A stretch of 64,000 bases of DNA from Proteus vulgaris (GCF_023100685.1 NZ_CP090064.1:310001-374000), one strand, 5' to 3'; numbered from the stretch's first letter, positions 28,765 through 38,362 are shown. The notes: generated by a model not told the origin, from the sequence alone. Numbers and translations: made by a program.

Positions 28765-29871
28765 ATGGCTGAGACTATCAATATTAGTGAGCTAGCCCAC
28801 AATGTATCAAAGGATATTTTTGATTGGTTTAGGTGGGAGCCAATTGAGTTTTATGATGAAAATTTTTCTTGTAGGAAACAAGATGAGCACTTCTCTAAAG
28901 AAGAAAAAGAAAGTGTTGTGGAAGAGGATGAAACCGATAGTGAAGAAAAAGATGCAGTGAAGACTCATCCTGTCGATATTGTCTTCAAATATAGAGACCC
29001 ATATAGTGGAAAGGATATATTATTTAATACTGATTTAAAAAGTTATGCATCCAATAGTATTAAGCCAAGTGATGTGAGGGATATGTTAAAATCAATTGCT
29101 AAAACAATTGATTGTGCCTCAATAAGTTCTGAATGGAAGAATAGGTATGCAATTAAGTCAACTAAATATGAAATAAGAGGAATGTTGTTTATCTATAACC
29201 ATGATGGAAACTACCATAGAAATTTTTATGATGTATTTAAAACTGAAAAGATAAATAATAGACGTAAGTTAGGAATCAATTTAGCATCTATTGGATTAAA
29301 AACAAATCAGCAGATACATATTGTTGAACCATTAATGATCAGTTATATGACTACTATTATTGCTGATGTTGATAAACTACATAGAGAAGGTTCATTTCCT
29401 CGACATAAATATTCATTTTATTATCCTGAATTGATAAGAAATAAAACTATAAGTGGAGATAAATACTCAAGGCCAGCAACTATAGAGGCAATAACCGCAC
29501 CTTATTTAATTATTGAGCATGATGAAGTAATTGTTGAGAGTAGAGTGGAAGGTAAAAATGATACATATCCAGCGGGATTTGTTATTTATTATAATAGGCA
29601 AGGTAATGATCCATATGAATTTGTGTATCTCTTCGATACATTATCTAGATACCAGATATTAAATGGAGATTATAATATTAGACTGAGATTAGCTCATTAC
29701 TTACCCAATAAAGATGTTATTAGTCATTTTGAGAGGGCAAAGGAGATATATATACGTAGTTGGGGGTATGATGATAATAAAAGGAATATTTTAAATAAAA
29801 TTGATATAAATGAAATAACGCTAAAACAGACCTGTTTTAAAACAAAAGAAGTTGCACAGAGGAAAAAATGA
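28765..29871 (+). CDS. Unrecognised protein with a PD-(D/E)XK nuclease-like signature (gene 1 of 3)
   Basis: 368 aa, start ATG 28765 with GAGGTGA upstream. I do not recognise a named family. Residues about 40-66 are a highly charged E/K/D linker. After it comes 'HPVDIVFKYRDPYSGKDILF' and then 'NTDLKSYA', giving Asp71...Asp90-x-Lys92 in two adjacent predicted strands, which fits the catalytic core of PD-(D/E)XK nucleases. No membrane segment or signal is present. The gene overlaps the next by 4 nt, is visibly AT-richer than the core genes, and sits just inside the integrase end of the island, where defence cargo is often found. A role in restricting foreign DNA is inferred. Confidence 0.75.
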   Translation: MAETINISELAHNVSKDIFDWFRWEPIEFYDENFSCRKQDEHFSKEEKESVVEEDETDSEEKDAVKTHPVDIVFKYRDPYSGKDILFNTDLKSYASNSIKPSDVRDMLKSIAKTIDCASISSEWKNRYAIKSTKYEIRGMLFIYNHDGNYHRNFYDVFKTEKINNRRKLGINLASIGLKTNQQIHIVEPLMISYMTTIIADVDKLHREGSFPRHKYSFYYPELIRNKTISGDKYSRPATIEAITAPYLIIEHDEVIVESRVEGKNDTYPAGFVIYYNRQGNDPYEFVYLFDTLSRYQILNGDYNIRLRLAHYLPNKDVISHFERAKEIYIRSWGYDDNKRNILNKIDINEITLKQTCFKTKEVAQRKK

Positions 29872-30977
29872 GTAAAGATAATTATGGAAATAAAACGGGT
29901 GCTATATATAGCGCAACAGACAAAGCAATTTTTGATGCGTTACAGCAATTTAAGGTAACAAGAGATGACTTAAAAGATTTATATTTCAAAAGAGGGATTA
30001 TTATATCAAATAAAACGTCTAAAGAGAGTTTGGCGGATAACTTTTCAAAATATATTCATGGGTATGAAGATTACGAATATTTATCAAAGATTTTAGGTGT
30101 TGCGACTCAAAGAGAGAGAACTAGATCAATAGATTTAATAAGTAAATCTATTGAAGCAAGTGATATTGAAGAGGCTTTAGATAAAGTTAAAAATTGTCTA
30201 AGTTATGAAGATAGTAACGATATAGTTGATTATAATATAGTTAACAAAAAATATATTTTAAAAATTGAGTATAGTGAACCTGACTTTACTAAATCAGAAT
30301 TTAGACAAGTTGTGGATAAAGATGCAGAGATTACTATTGAAAAAATTAAAGGAGTGATCAGATTAATTGGACCGCATAATAAAAAGATGGAAAAAATAAC
30401 TAATATTATTTTTGATTCTTTAGCGGAGAAAGATCCAACTATCTCACGTGATGAAATAAATTTAGAAGGGCTGGTTAATAATAATTTAATTAGCTCTTTA
30501 TTTGATAAATTAACAACATCAATGAAAGGTTACAGCCTCAAAAGTGTTACCGATGTATATGTCTACAACCCGGATAAAGATAACGGTTCAGGCACTCATA
30601 TAAAAAAGGCATCCTTATCTGGAACAGGTGTTACATTATCTCAAGAACTATCATCACTATATAAATCAGGGTTTTATATTTGGAAAATAGTTTGGACAAT
30701 AACAGATGATAGATATGTAGAATCTGATATCTATGAAATAGAAGCTCTTTTTTCTGAACCAGAAAACTGTACTGGATTTGTATTTTTAGTTAAAGGTTAT
30801 TATCCGAGAAAAATAGATAGTTCAGATATTAATGATACTCATCACAAAAATAGAATTAATATGAGTAAATCAGAGGAAATGATATTCAATAAATTAGTGT
30901 TAAAAACAGCAAAGAAAATAATATCTGAAATTAGATCAAGCGGTAATAGTGATGATTTACCTATAATGGAGGAATGA
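29868..30977 (+). CDS. Unrecognised protein, gene 2 of the three-gene operon
   Basis: 369 aa, starting at ATG 29868 inside an ATGA overlap with gene 1. The N-terminal ~70 residues are helical with the look of a small helix-turn-helix or protein-interaction domain ('IYSATDKAIFDALQQFKVT', 'KRGIIISNKTSKESLADNF'). The middle ('KIKGVIRLIGPHNKKMEKI') is mixed alpha/beta; the C-terminal third is beta-rich with 'SGFYIWKIVWTITDDRYVES'. No catalytic motif is evident. The tight coupling suggests a stoichiometric partner of gene 1, for example a sensor or target-recognition subunit (inference). Confidence 0.72.
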   Translation: MSKDNYGNKTGAIYSATDKAIFDALQQFKVTRDDLKDLYFKRGIIISNKTSKESLADNFSKYIHGYEDYEYLSKILGVATQRERTRSIDLISKSIEASDIEEALDKVKNCLSYEDSNDIVDYNIVNKKYILKIEYSEPDFTKSEFRQVVDKDAEITIEKIKGVIRLIGPHNKKMEKITNIIFDSLAEKDPTISRDEINLEGLVNNNLISSLFDKLTTSMKGYSLKSVTDVYVYNPDKDNGSGTHIKKASLSGTGVTLSQELSSLYKSGFYIWKIVWTITDDRYVESDIYEIEALFSEPENCTGFVFLVKGYYPRKIDSSDINDTHHKNRINMSKSEEMIFNKLVLKTAKKIISEIRSSGNSDDLPIMEE

Positions 30978-31657
30978 TGAAGACACGATATAGGTGGGTT
31001 TTAATTAATATAGATATATCTCTTGATGACCTTGTTAATATTATATTAAATAATGGGTTTGATTCAAGGGCTAATAAGGGTTATATAGTAAATAATCTAG
31101 ATCATGATTCAATAGATGCTGTTTTTGTTGAAAGAGTAATACAGTATGAGAAAATAAATAGGCCTGATGGTACTGAGGATGAAATAAAGATTGAAAGGTT
31201 TTTATATACATATTTTGTTATATCTATTTTTTCTGGTAATAAGTTTTTAATAAGAATAGAAAATTCACCTAGAACACTGAATGAATTTATTATGTATCTA
31301 AAAAAAATACTAGATTATAATTTTTTTGTTGAATCAGTAAATATTAATATTTTTAAATTAATACCATTAATGATGAATGATACGCTAAAAAATATTAATA
31401 TAAAAAAAATAAAAGCATCTAATATTATTATAAACACATATTCTTCTGCTATAGTGGAAGTTACATCTTCAATTAATGCTTTAGATATATTTATGGATAA
31501 GTTCAAAGTAAAAGATTTTAAGTTAGAGTATGCAAAGCTAACTTTTTCTTATGATAATACAACTTATACATTAGATATAAAAAACTCAGGAATAACAGTA
31601 GATAATATGGCACCAATTGATTTAATTGAAAAGCTAATTTGTCATGAATATATCTAA
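30974..31657 (+). CDS. Unrecognised protein, gene 3 of the three-gene operon
   Basis: 227 aa, overlapping gene 2 by 4 nt (ATGA); GGAGGA just before it is a good ribosome site. It is rich in Ile, Asn and Lys, without membrane helices or signal peptide. The sequence alternates short strands and helices ('RYRWVLINIDISLDDLVNII', 'FLYTYFVISIFSGNKFLIRI'). No known domain is recognised. The three overlapping genes share composition and orientation and are followed by a large palindrome, so they probably form one functional unit. Confidence 0.7.
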   Translation: MMKTRYRWVLINIDISLDDLVNIILNNGFDSRANKGYIVNNLDHDSIDAVFVERVIQYEKINRPDGTEDEIKIERFLYTYFVISIFSGNKFLIRIENSPRTLNEFIMYLKKILDYNFFVESVNINIFKLIPLMMNDTLKNINIKKIKASNIIINTYSSAIVEVTSSINALDIFMDKFKVKDFKLEYAKLTFSYDNTTYTLDIKNSGITVDNMAPIDLIEKLICHEYI

Positions 31658-32048
31658 TCTAAATTTTTTGGTAATTGCATGTTTCTTAACAATTTCAGTT
31701 TTAAAAATATCATTAGATGTATACACATGAATTTTTTCGCGATATAACCACTACTGATTAAATCAGCAGTGGTTATATCGCTATATAAAATCATCTATGC
31801 TATACCGTCATGATGTTATTAGTTATTTAAGATGAATGTGTAAATCGACCATTAATATATGATAAATTTTCGTTATCATAATCCATTTATTTACAATTAA
31901 AACTCAATATTTTATTATGAATAACATTGTTGTAAATAATAAATCTATTTCTAGAATTAAAATGCAAGTTAATAATATATTTATTTTATAATTTTTTAGT
32001 TAGTAAATTCCATGTTGATACTAATCTATGGCTAGATACATATTCGAT
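31658..32048. other. AT-rich spacer with a near-perfect 43-bp palindrome
   Basis: GCGATATAACCACT (31739-31752) pairs with AGTGGTTATATCGC (31768-31781), and CTGATT with AATCAG inside, with one mismatch and a one-base centre. There is no T-run typical of a terminator, although it may end the preceding operon. The rest of the spacer shows no gene. Confidence 0.7.
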
Positions 32049-32077
32049 TTGACGTATATATTGTTTAGGTGTAGTTT
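32049..32077 (+). promoter_or_regulatory. Probable arsRDABC promoter
   Basis: TTGACG (32049-32054), a 17-bp spacer and TAGTTT (32072-32077), 24 bp before arsR, with GAGG as ribosome site. ArsR should bind here. The -10 is weak, so this is a tentative call. Confidence 0.4.
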
Positions 32078-32101
32078 AAAGAAAAGACTAAAGAGGTACA
32101 C

Positions 32102-32437
32102 ATGGAACCATTACAATTGTTTAAAATTTTAGGTGACCAAACCAGACTGGATATCGTGCTATTGTTAAAAGCATCTGGTGAACAGTGTGTTTGCGACATC
32201 TATACGGCCTTAAATCTATCGCAACCAAAGACTTCTCGGCACCTAGCAATGCTTAGAGAGTCGGGTCTTTTGCTCGATTCAAAACATGGTAAATGGGTTC
32301 ATTATCGATTATCTCCAGCATTACTACCGTGGGTAAAAAGTATCATTGATGTCACCTATGCCACAGAGAAAAATAGAGTTGCAGATTTACTCAAAAGCTT
32401 AGAGACAAAAGAACCTGCGAGTAGCTGTTCTAGATAA
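32102..32437 (+). CDS. arsR: Arsenite-responsive repressor ArsR
   Basis: 111 aa, a winged-helix ArsR/SmtB repressor. The arsenite-sensing cysteines lie in 'GEQCVCDIYTAL' (Cys29 and Cys31), matching the ELCVCDL motif of plasmid R773-type ArsR, followed by the recognition helix 'LSQPKTSRHLAMLRESGL'. Arsenite binding releases it from the ars promoter. It is the first gene of arsRDABC. Confidence 0.95.
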   Translation: MEPLQLFKILGDQTRLDIVLLLKASGEQCVCDIYTALNLSQPKTSRHLAMLRESGLLLDSKHGKWVHYRLSPALLPWVKSIIDVTYATEKNRVADLLKSLETKEPASSCSR

Positions 32438-32484
32438 AAATTTTTAAGTCAACATATTCGAAAAAACATATGTGAGGTTTAGGT

Positions 32485-32850
32485 ATGAAAAAACTAGAAG
32501 TATTTGATCCCGCATTATGCTGTAGCACTGGTGTTTGCGGAACCGAAGTCGATCAAGCATTGGTAGACTTCGCAACAGATGTGGATTGGTTAAAAAAACA
32601 AGGGGCAAGTATAAGACGTTTTAATTTAGCACAAGAGCCTATGGAGTTCGTTAACAACACAAAAGTAAAAACATTTTTGGAAACCGCAGGTGCCGAGTCA
32701 CTTCCACTATTGATTCTTGATGGTGAGATTGTGCTGACTGGTCGATACCCAAAACGACATGAGCTAGCAAGATGGTTTGGTATTCGACCGAATATTGAAA
32801 AAGCCGAAATTGTTAAATCGTGTTGTGGTAATGATAAAACGTGTTGTTAA
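32485..32850 (+). CDS. arsD: Arsenic metallochaperone ArsD
   Basis: 121 aa (R773 ArsD is 120). The N-terminal 'FDPALCCSTGVCG' carries the three cysteines (12, 13, 18) that bind arsenite and hand it to ArsA. The two C-terminal cysteine pairs 'SCCGNDKTCC' are also present. ArsD raises ArsA affinity for arsenite and is a weak second regulator. It lies between arsR and arsA as in the R773 operon. Confidence 0.95.
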   Translation: MKKLEVFDPALCCSTGVCGTEVDQALVDFATDVDWLKKQGASIRRFNLAQEPMEFVNNTKVKTFLETAGAESLPLLILDGEIVLTGRYPKRHELARWFGIRPNIEKAEIVKSCCGNDKTCC

Positions 32851-32863
32851 CAGGAGCAATAAA

Positions 32864-34615
32864 ATGAAATTTTTAGATAACACACCTAATTATTTATTTT
32901 TTACAGGAAAAGGTGGTGTGGGTAAAACCTCTATTTCCTGTGCGACTGCAATTAAGTTGGCTGAAAAAGGGAAAAAAGTTTTACTGGTGAGTACTGATCC
33001 AGCTTCTAATGTTGGGCAAGTATTCTCTCAATTGATAGGCAACAATATTAAGCCAATAACATTGGTTCCAAATCTATTTGCTATTGAAATAGACCCTCAA
33101 GCCGCAGCCGAGGAATATCGAAACAAAATTATTAATCCAATCAAAGAAAGTTTACCTGAAGCGGTAATTCAAAGTATTACGGAACAGCTATCAGGTGCCT
33201 GTACCACAGAGATTGCAGCTTTCGATGAATTTACTGGGTTGTTAACCAATACCGAAATTACAGAGCAATTTGACCATATCATTTTTGATACCGCACCAAC
33301 GGGGCATACCATCCGTTTATTACAACTCCCGAGTGCATGGAGTGATTTTATTAGTGACAATCCTGATGGTGCGTCATGTTTAGGGCCAATGTCTGGTCTT
33401 GATAAACAACGTGAGCAGTACAGTATGGCGGTGGAAGCGTTGAGTGATAAATCACTAACAAGGTTAGTATTAGTTGCACGACCTCAATCAGCGGCATTGA
33501 GAGAGGTTGCGAGAACCTATAGCGAGTTGTCATCTCTGGGTATCAGAAATCAGCAATTGATTGTCAATGGTGTTTTCCCTGAAACGGCGGTGACTGAAAA
33601 TGATAAGTTATCCCATGCGCTCTACTCTCGTGAACAAACGGCATTAGCGTCTATGCCTGAAGCACTACGCTCGTTACCTATCGATATTCTTTATTTACAA
33701 AATATCAATATGGTGGGTGTCGATGCACTGAAACAGTTGTTATCGAATGACATGCCACAAATTCCAACTATTACCCCGACAAAACAACCTATGTCTTTAC
33801 CTACCTTGTCAGAACTGGTTGGCGAAGTATCCCAGCAACAGCATGGGCTGGTTATGTTAATGGGCAAGGGTGGTGTAGGGAAAACAACGATTGCGGCATC
33901 AATCGCAGTTAAATTGGCAGAAAAAGGGCTTGATGTCCATTTGACCACATCTGATCCAGCCGCGCATATTGAATCAACCCTCGATGGTGTTTTACCCAAT
34001 CTTCAAGTTAGCCGAATTGATCCTATAGCTGAAACTGAACGTTATCGTAATTATGTCTTAGAAACAAAAGGGAAAGATTTAGATGCCGAGGGGCGTGCAT
34101 TACTAGAGGAGGATTTACGCTCTCCATGCACAGAAGAAATTGCGGTATTTCAGGCTTTCTCTCGCATCATTAGAGACGCGGGTAAACGTTTTGTCGTCAT
34201 GGATACTGCGCCGACTGGGCATACATTATTACTTCTAGATGCAACAGGGGCATACCATAAAGAAATTGCTAAAAAAATGGGCGAAAAAGGCCACTATTTA
34301 ACGCCGATGATGCAATTACAAGATCCTGAACGCACCAAAGTTATTATTACGACTCTCGCTGAAACTACGCCTGTGCTTGAGGCGGAGAACTTACAAAATG
34401 ATTTAATACGGGCAGACATACATCCGTGGGCGTGGGTGATCAATAACAGTCTATCTATCACGGAAACAACATCACCATTGTTACTTTCAAGAGCAGAACA
34501 GGAAGTCGCTCAGATTGAAAAGGTGACATCAACATTGGCAAAACGTGTTGCTATTGTTCCTTTGCTTGAAACAGAGCCTGTGGGGATATCTGCATTAAGT
34601 CAGCTCGCAGAATAA
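32864..34615 (+). CDS. arsA: Arsenite-pumping ATPase ArsA
   Basis: 583 aa from the ATG at 32864 (CAGGAG upstream), exactly the R773 ArsA length; the longer frame from 32777 runs inside arsD. It is a tandem duplication with two P-loops ('[11 protein letters not shown]', '[11 protein letters not shown]') and two 'DTAPTGHT' signal motifs. The metalloid cysteines lie in '[11 protein letters not shown]', 'GASCLGPM' and '[11 protein letters not shown]'. It energises ArsB with ATP for arsenite export. Confidence 0.96.
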   Translation: MKFLDNTPNYLFFTGKGGVGKTSISCATAIKLAEKGKKVLLVSTDPASNVGQVFSQLIGNNIKPITLVPNLFAIEIDPQAAAEEYRNKIINPIKESLPEAVIQSITEQLSGACTTEIAAFDEFTGLLTNTEITEQFDHIIFDTAPTGHTIRLLQLPSAWSDFISDNPDGASCLGPMSGLDKQREQYSMAVEALSDKSLTRLVLVARPQSAALREVARTYSELSSLGIRNQQLIVNGVFPETAVTENDKLSHALYSREQTALASMPEALRSLPIDILYLQNINMVGVDALKQLLSNDMPQIPTITPTKQPMSLPTLSELVGEVSQQQHGLVMLMGKGGVGKTTIAASIAVKLAEKGLDVHLTTSDPAAHIESTLDGVLPNLQVSRIDPIAETERYRNYVLETKGKDLDAEGRALLEEDLRSPCTEEIAVFQAFSRIIRDAGKRFVVMDTAPTGHTLLLLDATGAYHKEIAKKMGEKGHYLTPMMQLQDPERTKVIITTLAETTPVLEAENLQNDLIRADIHPWAWVINNSLSITETTSPLLLSRAEQEVAQIEKVTSTLAKRVAIVPLLETEPVGISALSQLAE

Positions 34616-34633
34616 GTCTTATTTTCTAAAAAT

Positions 34634-34657
34634 AAAAGGTGCGGAAAAGCACCTTTT
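34634..34657 (+). terminator. Stem-loop between arsA and arsB
   Basis: AAAAGGTGC (34634-34642) pairs with GCACCTTTT (34649-34657) around GGAAAA. It lies inside the operon and could act as a partial terminator or mRNA stability element that lowers arsB relative to arsA (inference). Confidence 0.55.
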
Positions 34658-34670
34658 AAATGAGGTTGTT

Positions 34671-35960
34671 ATGTTTATTGCCGCTTTAATTTTTATTTTA
34701 ACGATCACCTTTGTTATTTGGCAGCCCAAAGGACTGGGTATTGGCTGGAGTGCTACGGCAGGGGCTGTATTGGCACTGATCTTTGGTGTGATCAGTTTTC
34801 AAGACATCCCGATTGTTTGGAACATTGTTTGGAATGCCACGACGACATTTGTTGCCGTCATTATCATTAGCCTACTTTTAGATGAAAGTGGTTTCTTTGA
34901 ATGGGCGGCATTACATGTTGCCAAGTGGGGCGGGGGTAAAGGAAAACTGTTATTCAGTTATATCGTGTTACTTGGTGCAACGGTTGCGGCCTTATTTGCC
35001 AATGATGGCGCAGCATTGATATTAACGCCCATTGTGATTGCGATGTTATTGGCACTTGGTTTCAACAAAGGCACGACATTAGCATTTGTCATGGCTGCTG
35101 GATTTATTGCCGATACGGCAAGTTTGCCGCTGATCGTTTCGAACCTCGTGAATATCGTTTCTGCGGACTTCTTTAATATTGGATTTACTGAATATGCATC
35201 GATTATGGTGCCAGTGGATATTGCCGCAATTATTGCAACATTAGCGATACTGCATTGGTTTTTCCGCAAAGATATTCCTAAACAATATGATGTTACCAAA
35301 CTGAGTGAACCGACTTTAGCCATTAAGGACATGACAACGTTTAAAGCAGGTTGGCTGGTATTGGTACTGCTACTTATTGGTTTCTTTGTCTTAGAACCAT
35401 TAGGTATTCCAGTGAGTGCGATTGCGGCTATTGGTGCCTTAATTCTTTGGGTGATTGCAGCCAGAGGCCATACGATTAATACCAAAAAAGTATTACGTGG
35501 CGCACCGTGGCAAATCGTCATTTTCTCTTTAGGTATGTACTTGGTTGTTTATGGTTTAAGAAATGCAGGGTTAACCGATTATCTTTCTGAAACGCTCAAT
35601 TACCTTGCCGATAAAGGGTTATGGGTTGCAACAATTGGTACGGGATTTATAACTGCATTTTTATCCTCAATAATGAATAACATGCCAACGGTATTAATTG
35701 GTGCCATGTCCATTGAAGGAAGTGAAGCATCAGGGTTAATTCAGCAAGCAATGGTTTATGCGAATGTGATTGGTGCCGATTTGGGTCCAAAAATCACACC
35801 AATAGGTAGTTTGGCGACATTGCTGTGGCTGCATGTTTTATCGCAAAAAAACATGACCATTACATGGGGATATTATTTCAAAACCGGGATTATCATGACT
35901 ATCCCTGTGCTCATTGTCACACTCGTTGCTTTAGTACTTCGACTTTCACTGTTAAATTAA
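34671..35960 (+). CDS. arsB: Arsenite efflux permease ArsB
   Basis: 429 aa (R773 ArsB 429) with about 12 membrane helices and the conserved '[14 protein letters not shown]' and '[13 protein letters not shown]' loops of the ArsB/NhaD ion-transporter superfamily. It exports arsenite and antimonite, alone using the proton motive force or as the channel for ArsA. Confidence 0.96.
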   Translation: MFIAALIFILTITFVIWQPKGLGIGWSATAGAVLALIFGVISFQDIPIVWNIVWNATTTFVAVIIISLLLDESGFFEWAALHVAKWGGGKGKLLFSYIVLLGATVAALFANDGAALILTPIVIAMLLALGFNKGTTLAFVMAAGFIADTASLPLIVSNLVNIVSADFFNIGFTEYASIMVPVDIAAIIATLAILHWFFRKDIPKQYDVTKLSEPTLAIKDMTTFKAGWLVLVLLLIGFFVLEPLGIPVSAIAAIGALILWVIAARGHTINTKKVLRGAPWQIVIFSLGMYLVVYGLRNAGLTDYLSETLNYLADKGLWVATIGTGFITAFLSSIMNNMPTVLIGAMSIEGSEASGLIQQAMVYANVIGADLGPKITPIGSLATLLWLHVLSQKNMTITWGYYFKTGIIMTIPVLIVTLVALVLRLSLLN

Positions 35961-35970
35961 AGGTAACCCC

Positions 35971-36411
35971 ATGAATGAGATCACTATCTACCATAATCCC
36001 AATTGTGGCACTTCGCGTAATACCCTTGCCATGATCCGCAATAGTGGTGTTGAGCCAACGATTATTTACTATCTAGAAACGCCACCGACTAAGGATGTGT
36101 TAGTACAGCTTATCGCCGATATGAAAATTACAGTGAGGGCGTTATTACGAAAAAATGTTGAGCCGTATGAGCAATTAAATTTAGAACAAGATAGCTATAC
36201 AGATGACCAACTCATTGATTTCATGTTGCAGTACCCAGTATTGATTAATAGGCCGATTGTTGTCACCCCTCTAGGTGTAAAGTTGTGCCGGCCTTCAGAG
36301 GTAATCCTCGATATTTTACCTCAATCTCTAAAGAGTAATTTCATAAAGGAAGATGGTCAAATAGTGATTAGTGGTCACAATATAAAAAACAAAAAAGAAG
36401 AGACTGATTAG
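35971..36411 (+). CDS. arsC: Arsenate reductase ArsC (glutaredoxin type)
   Basis: 146 aa. The active site 'YHNPNCGTSRNT' puts the catalytic Cys at position 12, and 'NRPIVVTPLGVKLCRPSEV' is the conserved arsenate-binding arginine region of R773-type ArsC. It reduces arsenate to arsenite with glutaredoxin/glutathione so the pump can export it. It is the last gene of the operon, 10 nt after arsB. Confidence 0.96.
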   Translation: MNEITIYHNPNCGTSRNTLAMIRNSGVEPTIIYYLETPPTKDVLVQLIADMKITVRALLRKNVEPYEQLNLEQDSYTDDQLIDFMLQYPVLINRPIVVTPLGVKLCRPSEVILDILPQSLKSNFIKEDGQIVISGHNIKNKKEETD

Positions 36412-36420
36412 CATAAAATT

Positions 36421-36446
36421 GAGTGTTGCTGGTGACTTCAACACTC
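36421..36446 (+). terminator. Stem-loop ending the ars operon
   Basis: GAGTGTTG (36421-36428) pairs with CAACACTC (36439-36446) around a 10-nt loop. A T-rich stretch follows after a few bases. Confidence 0.55.
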
Positions 36447-36462
36447 AGTATATTTTATGTTT

Positions 36463-36738
36463 TTATGTATTTAATTGAATAAAATTTTTTGTTGTAAACA
36501 ACACATAATCATCCATGATCCTCTCTAGCCCACAGTTCTCCATTTGCCTGCCAATTATCCATTCCACTAGCTGTTCTTCAGTTTTCATCTTCAAAGCACC
36601 CAGCCAATTATCTAACGGAAAACTTAGCATCAAATCATACCAGCACAGCCATATTAGTTTGGGATATAGCTCAGGATTATTGAACTTGTTAAACAGATAA
36701 ATCAGTTTGTTGGCAAACGAACGTTGTTCAAGTCGCAT
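36463..36738 (-). CDS. Hypothetical protein
   Basis: 91 aa, with protein-like composition including aromatic clusters ('LIWLCWYDLMLSFPLDNWLG') and a helical C-terminal half ('KTEEQLVEWIIGRQ'). No family is recognised. The ribosome site is weak and the DNA directly upstream looks decayed, so it may itself be a relic. Confidence 0.4.
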   Translation of the reverse strand: MRLEQRSFANKLIYLFNKFNNPELYPKLIWLCWYDLMLSFPLDNWLGALKMKTEEQLVEWIIGRQMENCGLERIMDDYVLFTTKNFIQLNT

Positions 36739-37093
36739 TCACTCACTAAGTAGGATGCCCTCCAGCAGTGCAGTAGGCGGTTATCGACCTCTAGGCTCAC
36801 ATCCATATCAGATTGTACTGATAATGCCTCAGGGAGCGTTTACCGTGAATTAAGCGGTGTAGACATACAGGAACGACAGCACACCCGCTGTCGTTATCAG
36901 GAAAGCGTATATCAGCCACCATAAGCTGGTGGCTATTCTTAATGAGGGGGGTGGTACATTCACTGACAAACCGCGAGTTTGGTAAAACCATTCAACCAGT
37001 GTTGGTAATGGCGTAGTAATGCCTCATGGTGGGCATGATACTTTTTCATAGTTGAATTTCCGATGGATGTTGCGGTTTGTACGGGAAGGGTAG
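36739..37093 (-). pseudogene. Decayed stretch of P4-type satellite sequence
   Basis: About 350 bp without an intact gene. On the minus strand a frame around 36,991-36,797 reads 'SHQLMVADIRFPDNDSGCA' then 'VVPVCLHRLIHGKRSLRHY', which resembles sequence found beside AlpA genes in P4-like elements, but it lacks a convincing start and is followed by stops. Treated as debris of the first AlpA module. Confidence 0.35.
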
Positions 37094-37303
37094 CTAAGCT
37101 CTGGATTTGGCAATGCGCTCCTGCAACCAGTTTTCAATCTCACTCTTCAACCAGCGAGAGCTTCGACCCAGTTTGATTGGCTTCGGAAACTCACCATCTT
37201 GGATGAATTTATAGAACCATTTGTCAGATAACCCGGTTAAACGGGTTATGAATATCATATCAACAAATTGGTCGTCTAATAACGAAATAGATTGCGTAGG
37301 CAT
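37094..37303 (-). CDS. AlpA-family transcriptional regulator (copy 1)
   Basis: 69 aa, a small helix-turn-helix protein of the AlpA/MerR-like type. 'DMIFITRLTGLSDKWFYKFI' forms the DNA-binding helices and 'GEFPKPIKLGRSSRWLKSEI' is the AlpA hallmark. In P4-like elements these proteins control integrase or excision functions. A second copy about 60% identical lies at 38,496-38,705. Both stand downstream of a Gp2/YfjJ-type gene on the same strand. Confidence 0.88.
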   Translation of the reverse strand: MPTQSISLLDDQFVDMIFITRLTGLSDKWFYKFIQDGEFPKPIKLGRSSRWLKSEIENWLQERIAKSRA

Positions 37304-37398
37304 ATTTAATCCTCTGTCTTTAGGTTTAAAGGCAGAAGGGATATCGAGAATGAAACGGGATATCCCTTCTTCAAAAGATATCCCCTTGTTGTAAAAAA

Positions 37399-37765
37399 CT
37401 ACCGACTACAGCCGAATGAACGTTCACCATCTCCGTAATGTTTGGTGCGGTGCTTTGATAAATACAGACAGCGTTCATTTAATGCTGAAATTTGATTGTC
37501 AATTTCAGTTGAATTGGCGTCAAGCCAATAAGTTGGATTTTCTGGGAAATGGACTAAATAACGATTTTTAGGATAGGTAATGTTCATTGCACTACACCAA
37601 GCTTATTGTATTAACATGCCTAAGCAGATGTCATCCTGATTGAAGTTGACCAAATATCCTTATTGATTATCAATAAGATGCGGTAGTGCTTTTTATTATT
37701 TACCTCTCCTGTTTCTTTCACCCAAACATGATCATTGCTCAGATAATACCATAAAGTGATAGATT
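37399..37765 (-). pseudogene. Broken Gp2/YfjJ-type replication-initiator gene
   Basis: The C-terminal part from 37,587 reads 'LVHFPENPTYWLDANSTEID' and 'CLYLSKHRTKHYGDGERSFG', parallel to the intact copy at 38,811-39,410. Upstream the same strand reads 'HVWVKETGEVNNKKHY', then a frame change, then a TAA in place of a residue between 'LIQ' and 'AWCSA'. The second histidine of the HxH pair is an arginine here. So the gene is inactivated by at least a frameshift and a nonsense codon. Confidence 0.75.
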
Positions 37766-37908
37766 AAATTCAGTGCTCATTGGTAAGAAAAGAAAATATT
37801 TTTATAAGTTAGTTATAAGAGTAAATGAGATAAAAAGATCAGAAAAACGGCTACAATATTAAGATAATTTATGTTTTTCATTGAAATTTGACAAAATAGG
37901 ATGTCGTA

Positions 37909-38301
37909 ATGAACAAGAAGCTAAAATTGATACTAGGATTAAGTTTATCACTGTTATCTATAAATGCTTATGCAGTAACTTGGGATGAATTAGAAGCGGT
38001 AAAGACTTCAGAAGGATCTTCACCTTTTGAGGGGTGTAATGAGTCTATTTCATGTGAGCTTTTAGCTGAGGAAGGGCGATATAGCGTGGTACAAACTCAG
38101 TTAGGAAGGGACTGTGAATCAGGTGGTATCTGGGTTGTTAATGCTAAGAATAAGCAAGCAGTCTTTATGCCTAAGATGACTAACTGCGATTTTGATATTG
38201 AAAAAAATGCCGTGGTTATTTATCCACAGCAAGGATATGCCAATATTTATCAAGGTAGCACGAATGCAACACCAAGTATAAGTGAAGTCGAGTTACCTTA
38301 A
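37909..38301 (+). CDS. Secreted protein of unknown function
   Basis: 130 aa with a clear Sec signal peptide ('LKLILGLSLSLLSINAYA') and a small mature domain with four cysteines ('CNESISCELL', 'RDCESGGIW', 'TNCDFDIE') likely to form disulfides. AGGA precedes the ATG. It stands alone between the two AlpA modules on the opposite strand and is followed by a perfect 14-bp hairpin. No family recognised. Confidence 0.7.
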   Translation: MNKKLKLILGLSLSLLSINAYAVTWDELEAVKTSEGSSPFEGCNESISCELLAEEGRYSVVQTQLGRDCESGGIWVVNAKNKQAVFMPKMTNCDFDIEKNAVVIYPQQGYANIYQGSTNATPSISEVELP

Positions 38302-38324
38302 TTAAATAATGAACTTAATGATCG

Positions 38325-38362
38325 CTGTAATCCACCGCTATAATTTAGGCGGTGGATTACAG
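38325..38362 (+). terminator. Perfect 14-bp hairpin
   Basis: CTGTAATCCACCGC (38325-38338) pairs with GCGGTGGATTACAG (38349-38362) around a 10-nt loop. No T-run follows, so it may be an mRNA-stabilising hairpin rather than an intrinsic terminator. Confidence 0.6.

Noticed and set aside
28765..31657. Assigning the three-gene operon to a named defence system such as GAPS, Gabija or Zorya
   Set aside because: No ATPase, helicase or motor-protein motifs are present, and I cannot verify a match to any GAPS family from sequence alone.
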